From: Flavobacterium restrictum
GTDB lineage: Bacteria > Bacteroidota > Bacteroidia > Flavobacteriales > Flavobacteriaceae
Assembly: GCF_007097245.1 (NCBI RefSeq)
Contig: NZ_VJZT01000001.1
Location: forward strand, 434,001 to 498,000
DNA length: 64,000 nucleotides
Reading direction: 5' to 3'
Position numbers and translations under genes: made by a program. The notes under the pieces were generated by a model. It ran no database searches. It saw only the letters and a list, made by a program, of their open reading frames with translations, and was not told the origin of the DNA. Shown piece after piece: positions 36,381 through 45,240 of this stretch (positions within the stretch are counted from its first letter, which is position 1; each line of letters starts with the position of its first letter).

Positions 36381-36446
36381 CTAGTAATTTTGTAAGTTAT
36401 ACCCAAAGTTCTACAACACTATAAACTGCAAATAATCAGAATTTTA
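36381..36446 (+). promoter_or_regulatory. Two-box promoter, site 3 (GH130 operon)
   Basis: CTAGTAAT, then degenerate boxes TTTTGTAAG and TTCTACAAC at the same 21-nt spacing, and GAATTTTA at the -7 offset (36439-36446). It matches the site at 51106 in 27 of 37 positions, and a second block at offset 56 (AGAATTTTACAA) is also shared. An extra TAATTTTG at 36465-36472 is an alternative -7 element. Confidence 0.6.
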
Positions 36447-36498
36447 CAAGACAAAATTAGTAGGTAATTTTGATCTTGTAACCGTTAAATAAACTGCC

Positions 36499-37533
36499 AT
36501 GTTAAATGTTAAAAAGGAAGGAATTGTTTTAGAAAAAACAACATTGGATTTTGAAAACGAAGGGGTTCTAAATCCAGCTGCCATTCGGGAGGGGGAATTT
36601 GTGCATTTGTTTTATCGAGCGGTGCAAAAAGGAAATCATTCGACCATAGGCTATTGCAAGTTAGATGGGCCACTGGAAATTGAAGACCGTCATTACAAAC
36701 CCATTTTGATTCCTGAATTCGACTACGAGTCACAAGGTCTTGAGGATCCCAGATTAGTAAAAATTGAGGATACCTACTATTTAACTTATACGGCTTACGA
36801 TGGCGTAAATGCTCTAGGATGCTTGGCAACTTCTACTGATTTGGTTCATTTTGAAAAAAAAGGAATTCTAGTGCCACAAATTACGTATGAAGAATTTCAC
36901 CACTTATCCAAAACAAATTCAAGCATCAATTCTAAATATTTCCGGTACAATCAGCACGAAGGAATTCTGGAAAAAGAAGGTGTAAAAATGCTGGTTTGGG
37001 ACAAAAATATTATTTTTTTTCCAAGAAAAATCAATGGAAAATTCTTTTTCATGCACCGCATCAAACCCGAAATTCAAATTGTGGTTGGGATCGAAAAGCT
37101 AGAAGATTTAACGCTTTCTTTTTGGAAAAATTACTTACTCAATTTTGATGATTATGCCTTGCTTTCGCCAAAATATCCTCACGAAATCAGTTATATCGGC
37201 GGAGGCTGTCCCCCAATTGAAACCCCGCAAGGTTGGTTACTGATTTACCACGGCGTAAAAGACGATGTTAATGGGTATGTCTATTCCGCTTGTGCTGCCC
37301 TATTGGATTTAGAAAATCCCGAAAAAGAAATTGCTCGATTGCCCTACCCCTTGTTCAAACCCGAATATGTATGGGAATTAAAAGGTGAAGTCAACAACGT
37401 GTGTTTTCCTACGGGAGCGGTTGTTTTTGACGATAAATTATACATTTATTACGGAGCCGCCGATGAACGAATTGCTTGTGCATCAGTCGTTTTGTCTGAT
37501 TTAATAACGGAATTAATGCTTAACTTAAAATAA
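36499..37533 (+). CDS. GH130 beta-mannoside phosphorylase-like enzyme
   Basis: 344-residue five-bladed beta-propeller of glycoside hydrolase family 130, whose members phosphorolyse or hydrolyse beta-1,4- or beta-1,2-mannosides. The conserved catalytic-acid segment is LEDPRLVKIED with D83. Also seen: NPAAIREGEFVHLFYRAV, PRKINGKFFFMHRI, GGGCPPIETPQGWLLIYHG and IYYGAADERIACAS. The sugar bond is not determined. It precedes the glycosyltransferase gene by 2 nt, so the two act together, perhaps making and mobilising a mannoside as a compatible solute or capsule. Confidence 0.88.
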   Translation: MLNVKKEGIVLEKTTLDFENEGVLNPAAIREGEFVHLFYRAVQKGNHSTIGYCKLDGPLEIEDRHYKPILIPEFDYESQGLEDPRLVKIEDTYYLTYTAYDGVNALGCLATSTDLVHFEKKGILVPQITYEEFHHLSKTNSSINSKYFRYNQHEGILEKEGVKMLVWDKNIIFFPRKINGKFFFMHRIKPEIQIVVGIEKLEDLTLSFWKNYLLNFDDYALLSPKYPHEISYIGGGCPPIETPQGWLLIYHGVKDDVNGYVYSACAALLDLENPEKEIARLPYPLFKPEYVWELKGEVNNVCFPTGAVVFDDKLYIYYGAADERIACASVVLSDLITELMLNLK

Positions 37534-37535
37534 AT

Positions 37536-39971
37536 ATGAGAACGACACTATCTGCCCATCAAAACACCCTTTTCTCCACTAGAAAAAACCAAAAACACCA
37601 TGCAAAATCTAATACTAATACCATCGAAAATCCAAATAGTTTGCCTGAAATTCTATTTATTACATCATATCCACCTCGCGAATGTGGTATTGCTACTTAT
37701 TCCCAAGATTTAATTTTGGCGTTGAATAACAAATTCCAAAAATCGTTTGACATAAAAATTTGTGCGTTGGAATCGGAATTTGAAAAACAACATTATCCAG
37801 ATGAAGTTAATTACATTTTGGAAACGGACAATCAAAAATCTTATCTCGATTTAGCCGCAAATATCAACGAAAATAACACCATTTCGATGATGGTTATCGA
37901 ACATGAATTTGGGTTATTTAGATCCAATGAAGCGGATTTTATGGCATTTTTACAATCCGTAAACAAACCCATTATTGTTGCTTTTCATACCGTTTTGCCC
38001 AATCCAAATGCTTTGTTGAGAGAAAACGTCCAAAAAATTGACAAAATCGTCCAATCCATAATCGTAATGACACAATCATCGGCTAAATTATTAGTACATG
38101 ATTATGCGATTGCAAAAGATAAAATTGCTGTAATTCCGCACGGAACTCATTTGGTGGAGCATACCAACAAAGATTTTTTGAAAGAAAAATACAACTTTGC
38201 AGGACGAAAAATAATAGCTACTTTTGGATTGTTAAGCTCCGGAAAATCCATCGAAACCTCTATCAACGCATTGCCTACTATTGTCAAAAAACACCCTGAA
38301 GTGTTGTTTTTGGTCATTGGAAAAACACATCCAACAGTTGTAAAAAATGAAGGAGAAAAATACCGTTCCACACTCGAAGCCCAAATAACCGCTTTGAATT
38401 TGAATGCTAATGTGTTGTTCATCAATCAGTATTTGCCTTTAAACGAGCTACTAGAATACCTGCAACTTACTGATATTTATCTATTTACATCCAAAGATAG
38501 GAATCAAGCCGTTTCGGGAACTTTTTCGTATGCCATCAGTTGTGGTTGCCCCATCATCTCCACTCCTATTCCGCATGCTGTCGAGGTTTTGCAAAACGGA
38601 ACAGGCATTATCATCGATTTTGAAAATCCAAAACAATTGGCAAAGCAAGTTACTCTTTTGCTGGATAATGAGTCCCTTCGCAACGAAATATCCTCAAACG
38701 GAATCCATAAATTAGCCCCAACCGCTTGGGAAAACTCGGCGATTGCTCACGCTTTATTATTCGAAAAAATAAGCCATGAAAAAATCGAATTGCATTATAA
38801 AATTCCAGCTATAAACTGGAATCATTTCAAGAAAATGACTACTGATTTTGCCATGATTCAGTTTTCGATTATCAATCAACCGGACTTAAATTCAGGCTAT
38901 ACGCTTGATGATAATGCGCGCGCTTTGGTGGCTATGTGTCAAAATTATGCACTAAAAAAGGAGTCAAACGATTTAAAATACATCCAAAAATATTTGGATT
39001 TTATAGCCTTTTGTCTGCAACCCGAATGTCATTTTTTGAATTATGTAGATACCAATAAAAAATTCACAACACAAAATTCCGAAAACCTAAACGACTCCAA
39101 TGGAAGAGCAATTTGGGCACTAGGATATTTGATTTCTATAAGTGATTTATTGCCTATCGAACTGGAAATAAAAGCCAAAAAAACACTGCAATTAGCCTTG
39201 GTCCAAGTACATAAAATCCATTCGCCGCGAGCCATGGCATTCATTATTAAAGGAATTTATTACAGTAATACCACAAATTATCTTGAGGAAAATACGTTTG
39301 TTCTAAAACAGTTGTCGGATCGATTGGTACAAATGTACAAACACGAAACAGATGAAAATTGGCAATGGTTTGAACCCTATTTGACCTATGGAAATAGCAT
39401 CTTGCCAGAAGCGATGTTGTGTGCCTATCGAGCAACAAACATGGATGTGTATCGAGAAATTGCCAAAACGTCTTTTGATTTTTTGTTGACCAAAATTTTC
39501 AAAAACAACACTATAAAAGTAATTTCAAACAAAGGTTGGCTGCATAATGACAACAAAATACACCCAGATAAAATTGGTGGCGAACAACCCATCGATGTAG
39601 CGTATACGATTTTGGCGTTAAGCAAATTCTACGAAACGTTCCAACAAACGGATTATTTAAACAAAATGGAAGTAGCTTTCGATTGGTTTTTGGGCAAAAA
39701 TCATTTGCATCAAATAGTCTATAATCCCTGTACCGGCGGATGCTACGACGGTTTAGAAGATACCTATATCAACCTTAATCAAGGTGCCGAATCCACCGTA
39801 AGCTACGTAATGGCACGATTAACTATTGAAAAATATTTGGTCAAAAAGAGTCAAAAAATTCCAAACAAAACACCTTTTTCAAAAAAAATAGTAGTGCCTC
39901 AAAAAGTAACGATTGAAAATACCAATCAACCCAAAAAGTGGATTGAATTTGCAGCTATTAATTTGTTGTAA
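37536..39971 (+). CDS. GT4 glycosyltransferase with C-terminal alpha-helical domain
   Basis: 811 residues. The N-terminal ~430 residues are a GT-B glycosyltransferase family 4 module: TSYPPRECGIATYSQDLILA, VIEHEFGLFRSNEADF, IPHGTHLVEH, then FGLLSSGKSIETSINALPTI and the nucleotide-sugar site SGTFSYAISCGCPIISTPIP. From about residue 440 a helical alpha/alpha-barrel-like domain follows (DDNARALVAM, NDSNGRAIWALGYLI, GGEQPIDVAYTILALS), as in six-hairpin glycosidases. The fusion and the paired GH130 gene are a recurring Bacteroidota arrangement. It probably transfers mannose; the acceptor is unknown. No signal peptide; cytoplasmic. Confidence 0.85.
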   Translation: MRTTLSAHQNTLFSTRKNQKHHAKSNTNTIENPNSLPEILFITSYPPRECGIATYSQDLILALNNKFQKSFDIKICALESEFEKQHYPDEVNYILETDNQKSYLDLAANINENNTISMMVIEHEFGLFRSNEADFMAFLQSVNKPIIVAFHTVLPNPNALLRENVQKIDKIVQSIIVMTQSSAKLLVHDYAIAKDKIAVIPHGTHLVEHTNKDFLKEKYNFAGRKIIATFGLLSSGKSIETSINALPTIVKKHPEVLFLVIGKTHPTVVKNEGEKYRSTLEAQITALNLNANVLFINQYLPLNELLEYLQLTDIYLFTSKDRNQAVSGTFSYAISCGCPIISTPIPHAVEVLQNGTGIIIDFENPKQLAKQVTLLLDNESLRNEISSNGIHKLAPTAWENSAIAHALLFEKISHEKIELHYKIPAINWNHFKKMTTDFAMIQFSIINQPDLNSGYTLDDNARALVAMCQNYALKKESNDLKYIQKYLDFIAFCLQPECHFLNYVDTNKKFTTQNSENLNDSNGRAIWALGYLISISDLLPIELEIKAKKTLQLALVQVHKIHSPRAMAFIIKGIYYSNTTNYLEENTFVLKQLSDRLVQMYKHETDENWQWFEPYLTYGNSILPEAMLCAYRATNMDVYREIAKTSFDFLLTKIFKNNTIKVISNKGWLHNDNKIHPDKIGGEQPIDVAYTILALSKFYETFQQTDYLNKMEVAFDWFLGKNHLHQIVYNPCTGGCYDGLEDTYINLNQGAESTVSYVMARLTIEKYLVKKSQKIPNKTPFSKKIVVPQKVTIENTNQPKKWIEFAAINLL

Positions 39972-39974
39972 TAC

Positions 39975-40040
39975 CTATGAATTTTACTAAAAACAGCAAG
40001 AGTTATATAACCTATTGATAATCAATAATGACCAACTTTG
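39975..40040 (+). promoter_or_regulatory. Two-box promoter, site 4 (BON gene)
   Basis: CTATGAAT, degenerate box TTTTACTAA (39982-39990), TTATATAAC (40003-40011) and CAACTTTG at 40033-40040. The palindrome ATTGATAATCAAT lies between box 2 and the -7 element. It starts only 3 nt after the glycosyltransferase stop codon. Confidence 0.65.
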
Positions 40041-40076
40041 TTACACAAAAAAACAGTTCACGATAAATAAGACAAC

Positions 40077-40739
40077 ATGAAAACAAATGAAAGTTTACAA
40101 ATCGATGTGCAAGATGCCATCAAATGGGAACCGCTTTTGCACGCCGCCGAGATTGGTGTAGCCGTAAAAGATGGGGTGGTAACACTAACAGGAACGGTTG
40201 ACAATTACATCAAAAAAACCGAAGCCGAGATTGCTGCCAGAAACGTAAAAGGCGTAAAAGCGGTAGTCGAAAAAATCGAAATCAAATACAACAATTCTTG
40301 GGATATAAAATCAGATTTGGATATTGCTAACGAGGTAATTAGCGCTTTGCGATGGAATTGGAATGTACCAAACGATACCGTAAAAGTCAAAGTCGAAGGC
40401 GGTTGGGTAACCCTAGACGGCGATTTGACTTGGAATTATCAGCGGGAAGCTGCCCGAAATGCCATTCAAAATCTCGAAGGTGTAAAGGGAATTTACAATA
40501 ACATCAAAATCAAATCGGACAATACTGATACTATTGAAAAAGCGGCAATAGAAAAAGCACTTTCTAGAAACTGGAGCATCAACGATAATGACATTGAAGT
40601 CGATGTCAAAGCCAACGAGGTGACCCTAACAGGAGCGGTTACCTCCTATTATCAAAAAGACGAAGCCGAGAGAATTGCTTGGAAAGCACCAGGAGTAAGT
40701 GCTGTCAACAACGAGCTTACCGTGGGTTATTACGAATAG
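40077..40739 (+). CDS. Triple BON-domain protein
   Basis: 220 residues made of three BON domains at about 2-70, 75-145 and 150-220. Each has the LxxAxxxxxxIxVxVxxGxVTLxGxV pattern, for example IGVAVKDGVVTLTGTV, VKVEGGWVTLDGDL and VDVKANEVTLTGAV. BON domains bind phospholipid or membranes and are found in osmotic-stress proteins such as OsmY. No signal peptide is visible, so it is predicted cytoplasmic or exported by another route. It is one of the seven genes with the two-box promoter. Confidence 0.9.
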   Translation: MKTNESLQIDVQDAIKWEPLLHAAEIGVAVKDGVVTLTGTVDNYIKKTEAEIAARNVKGVKAVVEKIEIKYNNSWDIKSDLDIANEVISALRWNWNVPNDTVKVKVEGGWVTLDGDLTWNYQREAARNAIQNLEGVKGIYNNIKIKSDNTDTIEKAAIEKALSRNWSINDNDIEVDVKANEVTLTGAVTSYYQKDEAERIAWKAPGVSAVNNELTVGYYE

Positions 40740-40760
40740 AAAAACTAAAAACGTCTCTTA

Positions 40761-40891
40761 ATTTGGGCGTGCCCCTCCCAAAAAAGGTCGGGTCGGGCTG
40801 TACGTTCCCGCTTTTTTTTTGCCTACCCTGTCAGGGTTTTGAACCCTGACAGGGTAGGCAAAAAAAAGAGCTCCACTACCATCCCTCACGC
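40761..40891 (+). repeat. Framework repeat copy B, carrying the CCCTGTCAGGG hairpin
   Basis: Reads ATTTGGGCGTGCCCC, a short variable stretch, GTCGGGCTGTACGTTCCCGC, a T run, a perfect 18-bp hairpin with loop TTG (40821-40838/40842-40859), an A run, GAGCTCCACTAC and CATCCCTCACGC. The framework equals copy A (11447-11597) but the hairpin is different; its core also stands alone at 53377-53407. The 268-nt gap to 41008 holds nothing else apart from AT-rich sequence. Confidence 0.85.
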
Positions 40892-41007
40892 AAAAAAAAG
40901 AAAAAAGACAAAAACAAAAGACAAAAAAAAGTAACAATAACTCTCGTATCTCGGCTCCCTCATCACCACGGCGAAAGGGCTGAAATGGAGATAAAAAAAG
41001 AAAAATC

Positions 41008-41232
41008 ATGTATTACGACAATTATTATTACGGAATGACAGGCATTTGGTGGGGTTTATGGATAGTTTTATTGTTTTGGATTTTTGTGATTCCGTATGAT
41101 ATTCCGGGGCAAAGAAGCAAAAAAGAGTCGGCTTATTCCATTTTGCAAAAACGCTATGCCGAAGGAAAAATCACTGAATCCGAGTACCAAGACAAGAAAA
41201 AAATCTTGGAAGAAGAATTGCGAAAATCCTAA
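41008..41232 (+). CDS. Small membrane protein with SHOCT domain
   Basis: 74 residues: a Tyr/Trp-rich start, one membrane helix (GIWWGLWIVLLFWIFVIPY), and a C-terminal SHOCT motif (AYSILQKRYAEGKITESEYQ, then KKKILEE). SHOCT domains are oligomerisation or membrane-associated modules. It is the first of a run of closely spaced stress genes; the next starts 11 nt downstream. Confidence 0.82.
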   Translation: MYYDNYYYGMTGIWWGLWIVLLFWIFVIPYDIPGQRSKKESAYSILQKRYAEGKITESEYQDKKKILEEELRKS

Positions 41233-41243
41233 TTTTTTATACC

Positions 41244-41585
41244 ATGAAAAACACAGAAAAATTTCCAAAAGCGCCAAACGAGCAGTTGGAAGACCAAGAT
41301 GGCTATCCAAAATATCCCGAAAACGAGGATATCTACAACAAATTCGACAAAGAATTTGACATCGATCCCGAAAATATTTCGATAAACAAAGAAAGTATCA
41401 AAATCCAAAAAAATCCTACTTGGAACGAGAAAAATTTCGACCAAGATCAATCAGGAGATGACCTAGATATTCCTGGAACGGAACTCGATGACGATCAAGA
41501 AAATATAGGAAGCGAAGACGAAGAAAACAATTCCTACAGCATTGGTGGCGATGATCACAACGATTTGGACGAGGATAATCAATAG
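41244..41585 (+). CDS. Acidic hypothetical protein
   Basis: 113 residues, very rich in Asp, Glu and Asn, with no hydrophobic segment or recognisable domain; likely unstructured. Runs such as YPKYPENEDIYNKFDKEFDI and DLDIPGTELDDDQENIGSED. It sits between the SHOCT gene and the D-2-hydroxyacid dehydrogenase in a tight operon (11 and 27 nt gaps). No function inferred. Confidence 0.65.
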   Translation: MKNTEKFPKAPNEQLEDQDGYPKYPENEDIYNKFDKEFDIDPENISINKESIKIQKNPTWNEKNFDQDQSGDDLDIPGTELDDDQENIGSEDEENNSYSIGGDDHNDLDEDNQ

Positions 41586-41612
41586 CAATAGTGGTTTTAA
41601 AAAATTAAAAAA

Positions 41613-42602
41613 ATGAAAGTAGCCCTATTTGGAACTCAATTTTACGAACGGGAATATTTCACAAAATTTAATGTGGACAACAAGCACGAATTGGTTTTTT
41701 TTAACGAATCACTAAACGCTACAACAAGCCATTTAACCAAAGGATTCCGCGCAGTTTGTGTTTTTGGAACAGATAAAATGGATAAAAGTTGCATCCAGAA
41801 ATTAGCAAAATTAGGAGTACAACTCATCGATTTGCGAAGTGCAGGATACGACAATGTGGATTTAAAATCAGCTAATACAAACAACATCAAAGTCTTGAGA
41901 GTACCCGCCTATTCGCCTCAAGCCGTTGCCGAACACGCTGTTGCCCTAATCATGACCTTGAATAGAAAAACCCACAAAGCCTACAATCAGGTTCGAGAAA
42001 ATAATTTTTCGTTGGAACATTTAATGGGTTTTAATCTATGTAATAAAACCGTTGGTGTGGTGGGAACAGGCAAAATTGGTCGTGCATTTTGTGCCATTAT
42101 GCTGGGTTTTGAATGTAAAATAATCGCTTTTGATGTCAAAGAAAATGAGGATTTAAAACAAAAAGGGGTGCAGTATAAAACCTTTACCGACCTACTTTCT
42201 CAATCGGATATTATATCCATTCATTGCCCATTAACACCAAAAACCACTCATTTATTTGATAAAAAAGCCTTCGGTAAAATAAAAAAAGGTGCAATGATTA
42301 TCAACACCAGCCGTGGCGGAATAATCAACACCAAAGAGGCTATCGAAGCTTTAAAAAACCAACAAATTGGCTATTTAGGAATCGATGTTTACGAAAACGA
42401 AGGCAGCTTGTTTTTCAAAGACCAATCGCAAACCGTCATACAAGACGATGTTTTTGAACGATTATTATCCTTCAACAACGTTTTAATCACACCGCATCAA
42501 GCCTTTTATACCCAAGAAGCCGTTACCGAAATAGCCAAAATATCCATCCAAAACTTCACCGATTTTGAAGAGAATAGAGAACTAAAAAACGAAATTAAAT
42601 AA
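41613..42602 (+). CDS. D-2-hydroxyacid dehydrogenase (D-lactate dehydrogenase-like)
   Basis: 329-residue NAD-dependent D-2-hydroxyacid dehydrogenase, resembling LdhA. Substrate-domain Arg in DLRSAGYDNVDL; the Rossmann fingerprint VGVVGTGKIGRAF; the catalytic Arg in IINTSRGGIINTKEAI; Glu in DVYENEGSLFF; and the His in TPHQAFYTQEAV. Expected to reduce pyruvate to D-lactate, a fermentative or redox-balancing step. It stands 29 nt before the semialdehyde dehydrogenase in the stress operon. Confidence 0.9.
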   Translation: MKVALFGTQFYEREYFTKFNVDNKHELVFFNESLNATTSHLTKGFRAVCVFGTDKMDKSCIQKLAKLGVQLIDLRSAGYDNVDLKSANTNNIKVLRVPAYSPQAVAEHAVALIMTLNRKTHKAYNQVRENNFSLEHLMGFNLCNKTVGVVGTGKIGRAFCAIMLGFECKIIAFDVKENEDLKQKGVQYKTFTDLLSQSDIISIHCPLTPKTTHLFDKKAFGKIKKGAMIINTSRGGIINTKEAIEALKNQQIGYLGIDVYENEGSLFFKDQSQTVIQDDVFERLLSFNNVLITPHQAFYTQEAVTEIAKISIQNFTDFEENRELKNEIK

Positions 42603-42631
42603 AACGTAAAAACAAATAAATTCACAACATC

Positions 42632-44014
42632 ATGTCCATACAAACCGTAAATCCATTTAACAACAAAGTGGTACAATCATTCGAAGAAATGTCCGAAGTA
42701 ACGCTGGACAATCTCGTAGCACAATCGGCCGAAGCATTCGAAAGTTGGAAAAAAACCAGCTACGAACACCGCACCGAAATGCTCATCAAAGTCTCCAAAT
42801 TAATGCGAGAACGAAAAGCAGAACTCGCCAAAACAATTACCCTTGAAATGGGAAAACTCATTGCCCAAGCCGAGGCCGAAATCGATTTGAGTGCCGATAT
42901 TTTTGACTATTATGCCGAGCACGGCCCCACTTTTCTAGCAGATAAATACCTCAATCCAAAATTCGGAAAAGCCTATTACAAACAAAGCCCACTGGGTACC
43001 ATTTTGGGCGTAGAACCTTGGAATTTTCCCTTTTACCAAGTCGCTCGTTTTGCCGCTCCCAACCTCATGATAGGCAACACCGTACTCGTAAAACACGCCT
43101 CGATGGTACCACAATGCGCCATTGCCATCGAAAAATTATTTATAGATGCAGGCGTTCCAGTTGGCGTTTACACCAACCTACTCATCTCCGGAAAACGCGC
43201 ATCGGCACTAGTTTCAGACACTCGTATCAAGGGCGTATCGCTCACCGGTAGCGAGGAAGCAGGATCGAGTATTGCCGAACAAGCAGGAAAATACATCAAA
43301 AAATCGGTGCTCGAATTGGGCGGCAGCGATGCCTATATTGTCCTAGAGGATGCCGATATTGACGAAGCCGTAAAATGGGGAATTATAGGTCGTATAAACA
43401 ACAATGGCGAATGTTGCGTGGCTGCCAAACGGTTTATTGTTGTACAAGAAATTGCAGATGAATTCCTAGAAAAATTTACCCAACAAATGAAAAATTTAGT
43501 CCTCGGCGACCCCATGAACCCCAAAACCCAACTAGGCCCACTTTCCAGCGAAGATGCCGCAGTACACATTGCCGATCAGGTAAAAAAAGCCATCGATGCA
43601 GGCGCAAAACTACTCTTGGGTGGCACTCGAACCAATTGCGAAGGTGCCTTCATGGATCCTACAATCCTAACCGACATCAAACCCGAAAACCCTGTTTATT
43701 ACCAAGAATTATTCGGTCCCGTAGTATCCTACTATGTGGTCAAGGACGAAAATGAAGCCATCAAACTCGCCAACGATTCCAGTTATGGTCTAGGATGTTC
43801 TATTTTTTCGAACAACATAGACAGAGCCAAAAACATCGCTAATCATATCGATGCAGGAATGGTTACTATAAATCACCCCACTTGGACTACCGCCGAATTG
43901 CCCTTTGGAGGTACCAAAAATTCGGGTTATGGCAGGGAACTATCCGAACTCGGCATCCAAGAATTTGTCAACAGAAAACTCGTTCGCATTAGCGAATTTT
44001 CAGACCCAATGTAA
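42632..44014 (+). CDS. gabD: Aldehyde dehydrogenase, succinate-semialdehyde type
   Basis: 460-residue NAD(P)-dependent aldehyde dehydrogenase, the short GabD/SSADH-type form. Seen: GTILGVEPWNFPFYQVARF, the glycine motif SLTGSEEAGSSIAEQ, the base Glu in LELGGSDAYIV, the catalytic Cys in NNGECCVAAKRF and ELFGPVVSYYVV. Oxidises succinate semialdehyde or another small aldehyde; in a stress cluster this may be aldehyde detoxification. The substrate assignment rests on family resemblance. Confidence 0.85.
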   Translation: MSIQTVNPFNNKVVQSFEEMSEVTLDNLVAQSAEAFESWKKTSYEHRTEMLIKVSKLMRERKAELAKTITLEMGKLIAQAEAEIDLSADIFDYYAEHGPTFLADKYLNPKFGKAYYKQSPLGTILGVEPWNFPFYQVARFAAPNLMIGNTVLVKHASMVPQCAIAIEKLFIDAGVPVGVYTNLLISGKRASALVSDTRIKGVSLTGSEEAGSSIAEQAGKYIKKSVLELGGSDAYIVLEDADIDEAVKWGIIGRINNNGECCVAAKRFIVVQEIADEFLEKFTQQMKNLVLGDPMNPKTQLGPLSSEDAAVHIADQVKKAIDAGAKLLLGGTRTNCEGAFMDPTILTDIKPENPVYYQELFGPVVSYYVVKDENEAIKLANDSSYGLGCSIFSNNIDRAKNIANHIDAGMVTINHPTWTTAELPFGGTKNSGYGRELSELGIQEFVNRKLVRISEFSDPM

Positions 44015-44023
44015 AAATAGTTT

Positions 44024-44090
44024 GAAAGTCAAAAGTCGAAGGTCATAAAGTCTTTAAGATTCTGACTTTCGACTGGAAGACTTTACAACG
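44024..44090. repeat. AAAGTCGAAAGTC-type imperfect palindrome
   Basis: GAAAGTCAAAAGTCGAAGGTC is loosely repeated in reverse as GACTTTCGACTGGAAGACTTT. Similar AAGTCGAAAGT sequence recurs at 48242-48256. This is a low-complexity flavobacterial intergenic repeat between the semialdehyde dehydrogenase and OsmC genes. Confidence 0.45.
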
Positions 44091-44121
44091 TTAGGACTAA
44101 ATAACTTTTAAACTAAAAAAA

Positions 44122-44538
44122 ATGATACGAACAGCAAAAGCACATTGGGAGGGAAACCTCAAAGAAGGTACAGGAACACTATCCACACAAAGTGGCGTTC
44201 TCGACAACACCAATTACAGTTTCAAAACCCGTTTTGAAGAAAACCAAAAAGGCACAAACCCAGAAGAATTACTAGCCGCCGCACACGCGGGTTGTTTTAC
44301 AATGGCAGTAACGTCAATGCTCAACGCCAAAGGATTTACACCAACTAAATTAAACACCGAAGCCACCCTAACCATGGAGGGACTCAACATTACAGGAATG
44401 CACTTGAATATTTCGGGTGCAGTACCAGGAATTACCGCCGAGGAATTTTCAACCATTACAAAGGATGCCGAGAAAAATTGCTTGATTTCCAAAGTATTGA
44501 ACATCCCAATAACCTCCGAGGTACATTTTGAAATATAA
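44122..44538 (+). CDS. OsmC-family thiol peroxidase
   Basis: 138-residue OsmC organic-hydroperoxide resistance protein. Peroxidatic Cys in LLAAAHAGCFTMAVTSM and resolving Cys in DAEKNCLISKVL, the usual pair. N-terminal AHWEGNLKEGTGTLSTQSG is the OsmC-type start. It reduces organic hydroperoxides in the cytoplasm, consistent with its stress-gene neighbours. Preceded by a repeat. Confidence 0.92.
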   Translation: MIRTAKAHWEGNLKEGTGTLSTQSGVLDNTNYSFKTRFEENQKGTNPEELLAAAHAGCFTMAVTSMLNAKGFTPTKLNTEATLTMEGLNITGMHLNISGAVPGITAEEFSTITKDAEKNCLISKVLNIPITSEVHFEI

Positions 44539-44726
44539 CCAAAAATAAATTCTGTTTGCCATTTTTTGTTAATTTGATAAGTTGGCGCAACGACATCTAA
44601 AACACTATGGGTTTTCCAATTTTCCGCTAGTGACCAACGAAAAGGTACACGAGTTAGATAATCGTTAATTAACCTAAAAAAATGGTGATTCAGAATTTTA
44701 TTTTTAAAAACTTAATAAAATCGATT

Positions 44727-45236
44727 ATGAATAGTATAGAAAATTTAGACAAAAAAGATGGAATATTAAAACTGATACAAATGGTCGATGGGATTAAATT
44801 CTGTTTTTTTGCTACCGATTTAAAAAACGAAAATGATAGGTCATCAACCGTAATGACAGCTCAATTTGTGGATCAAGAAGGTGCTATTTGGTTTTTTAGT
44901 GGTTTAGATAGCGACAGAAATCGAGATATTACAACCCATAAAAAGGTACACTTGTATTTTTCCTCACCCGAAAAAAATTCCTATTTATCCGTTAGCGGTC
45001 AGGCAACTATAGTTACTGATAAAGATAAAATAGCAAAATTATGGAATCCTTTATTACAAGTTTGGTTTCAAGATGGTGTCGATGATACCAATATTTCTTT
45101 ACTAAAAATAGTTCCCAAAAAGGCTCACTATTGGGATAGCGAAAACCAAAAGATGATCAATTTCTTTAAAGTAATTGCACCTACGATAAAAGGAAACAAT
45201 GCTATTGAAACTACTGAAGGCCAAATTGAAATTTAA
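44727..45236 (+). CDS. Pyridoxamine-5'-phosphate-oxidase-like flavoprotein (general stress protein 26 type)
   Basis: 169 residues with a split-barrel flavin-binding fold as in general stress protein 26. Seen: IKFCFFATDL, VMTAQFVDQEGAIWFFSGLD, VHLYFSSPEKNSYLSVSGQA and the late VPKKAHYWDSENQKM. It binds FMN or a related cofactor; the reaction is unknown. I use the ATG at 44727 (MNSIENLDKKD); an in-frame ATG at 44682 would add 15 residues. Confidence 0.85.
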   Translation: MNSIENLDKKDGILKLIQMVDGIKFCFFATDLKNENDRSSTVMTAQFVDQEGAIWFFSGLDSDRNRDITTHKKVHLYFSSPEKNSYLSVSGQATIVTDKDKIAKLWNPLLQVWFQDGVDDTNISLLKIVPKKAHYWDSENQKMINFFKVIAPTIKGNNAIETTEGQIEI

Positions 45237-45240
45237 AAAA

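Noticed and set aside
44041..44121. Eighth two-box promoter upstream of OsmC
   Set aside because: CTTTACAAC is present at 44081, but the first box and the -7 element are not at the required offsets.
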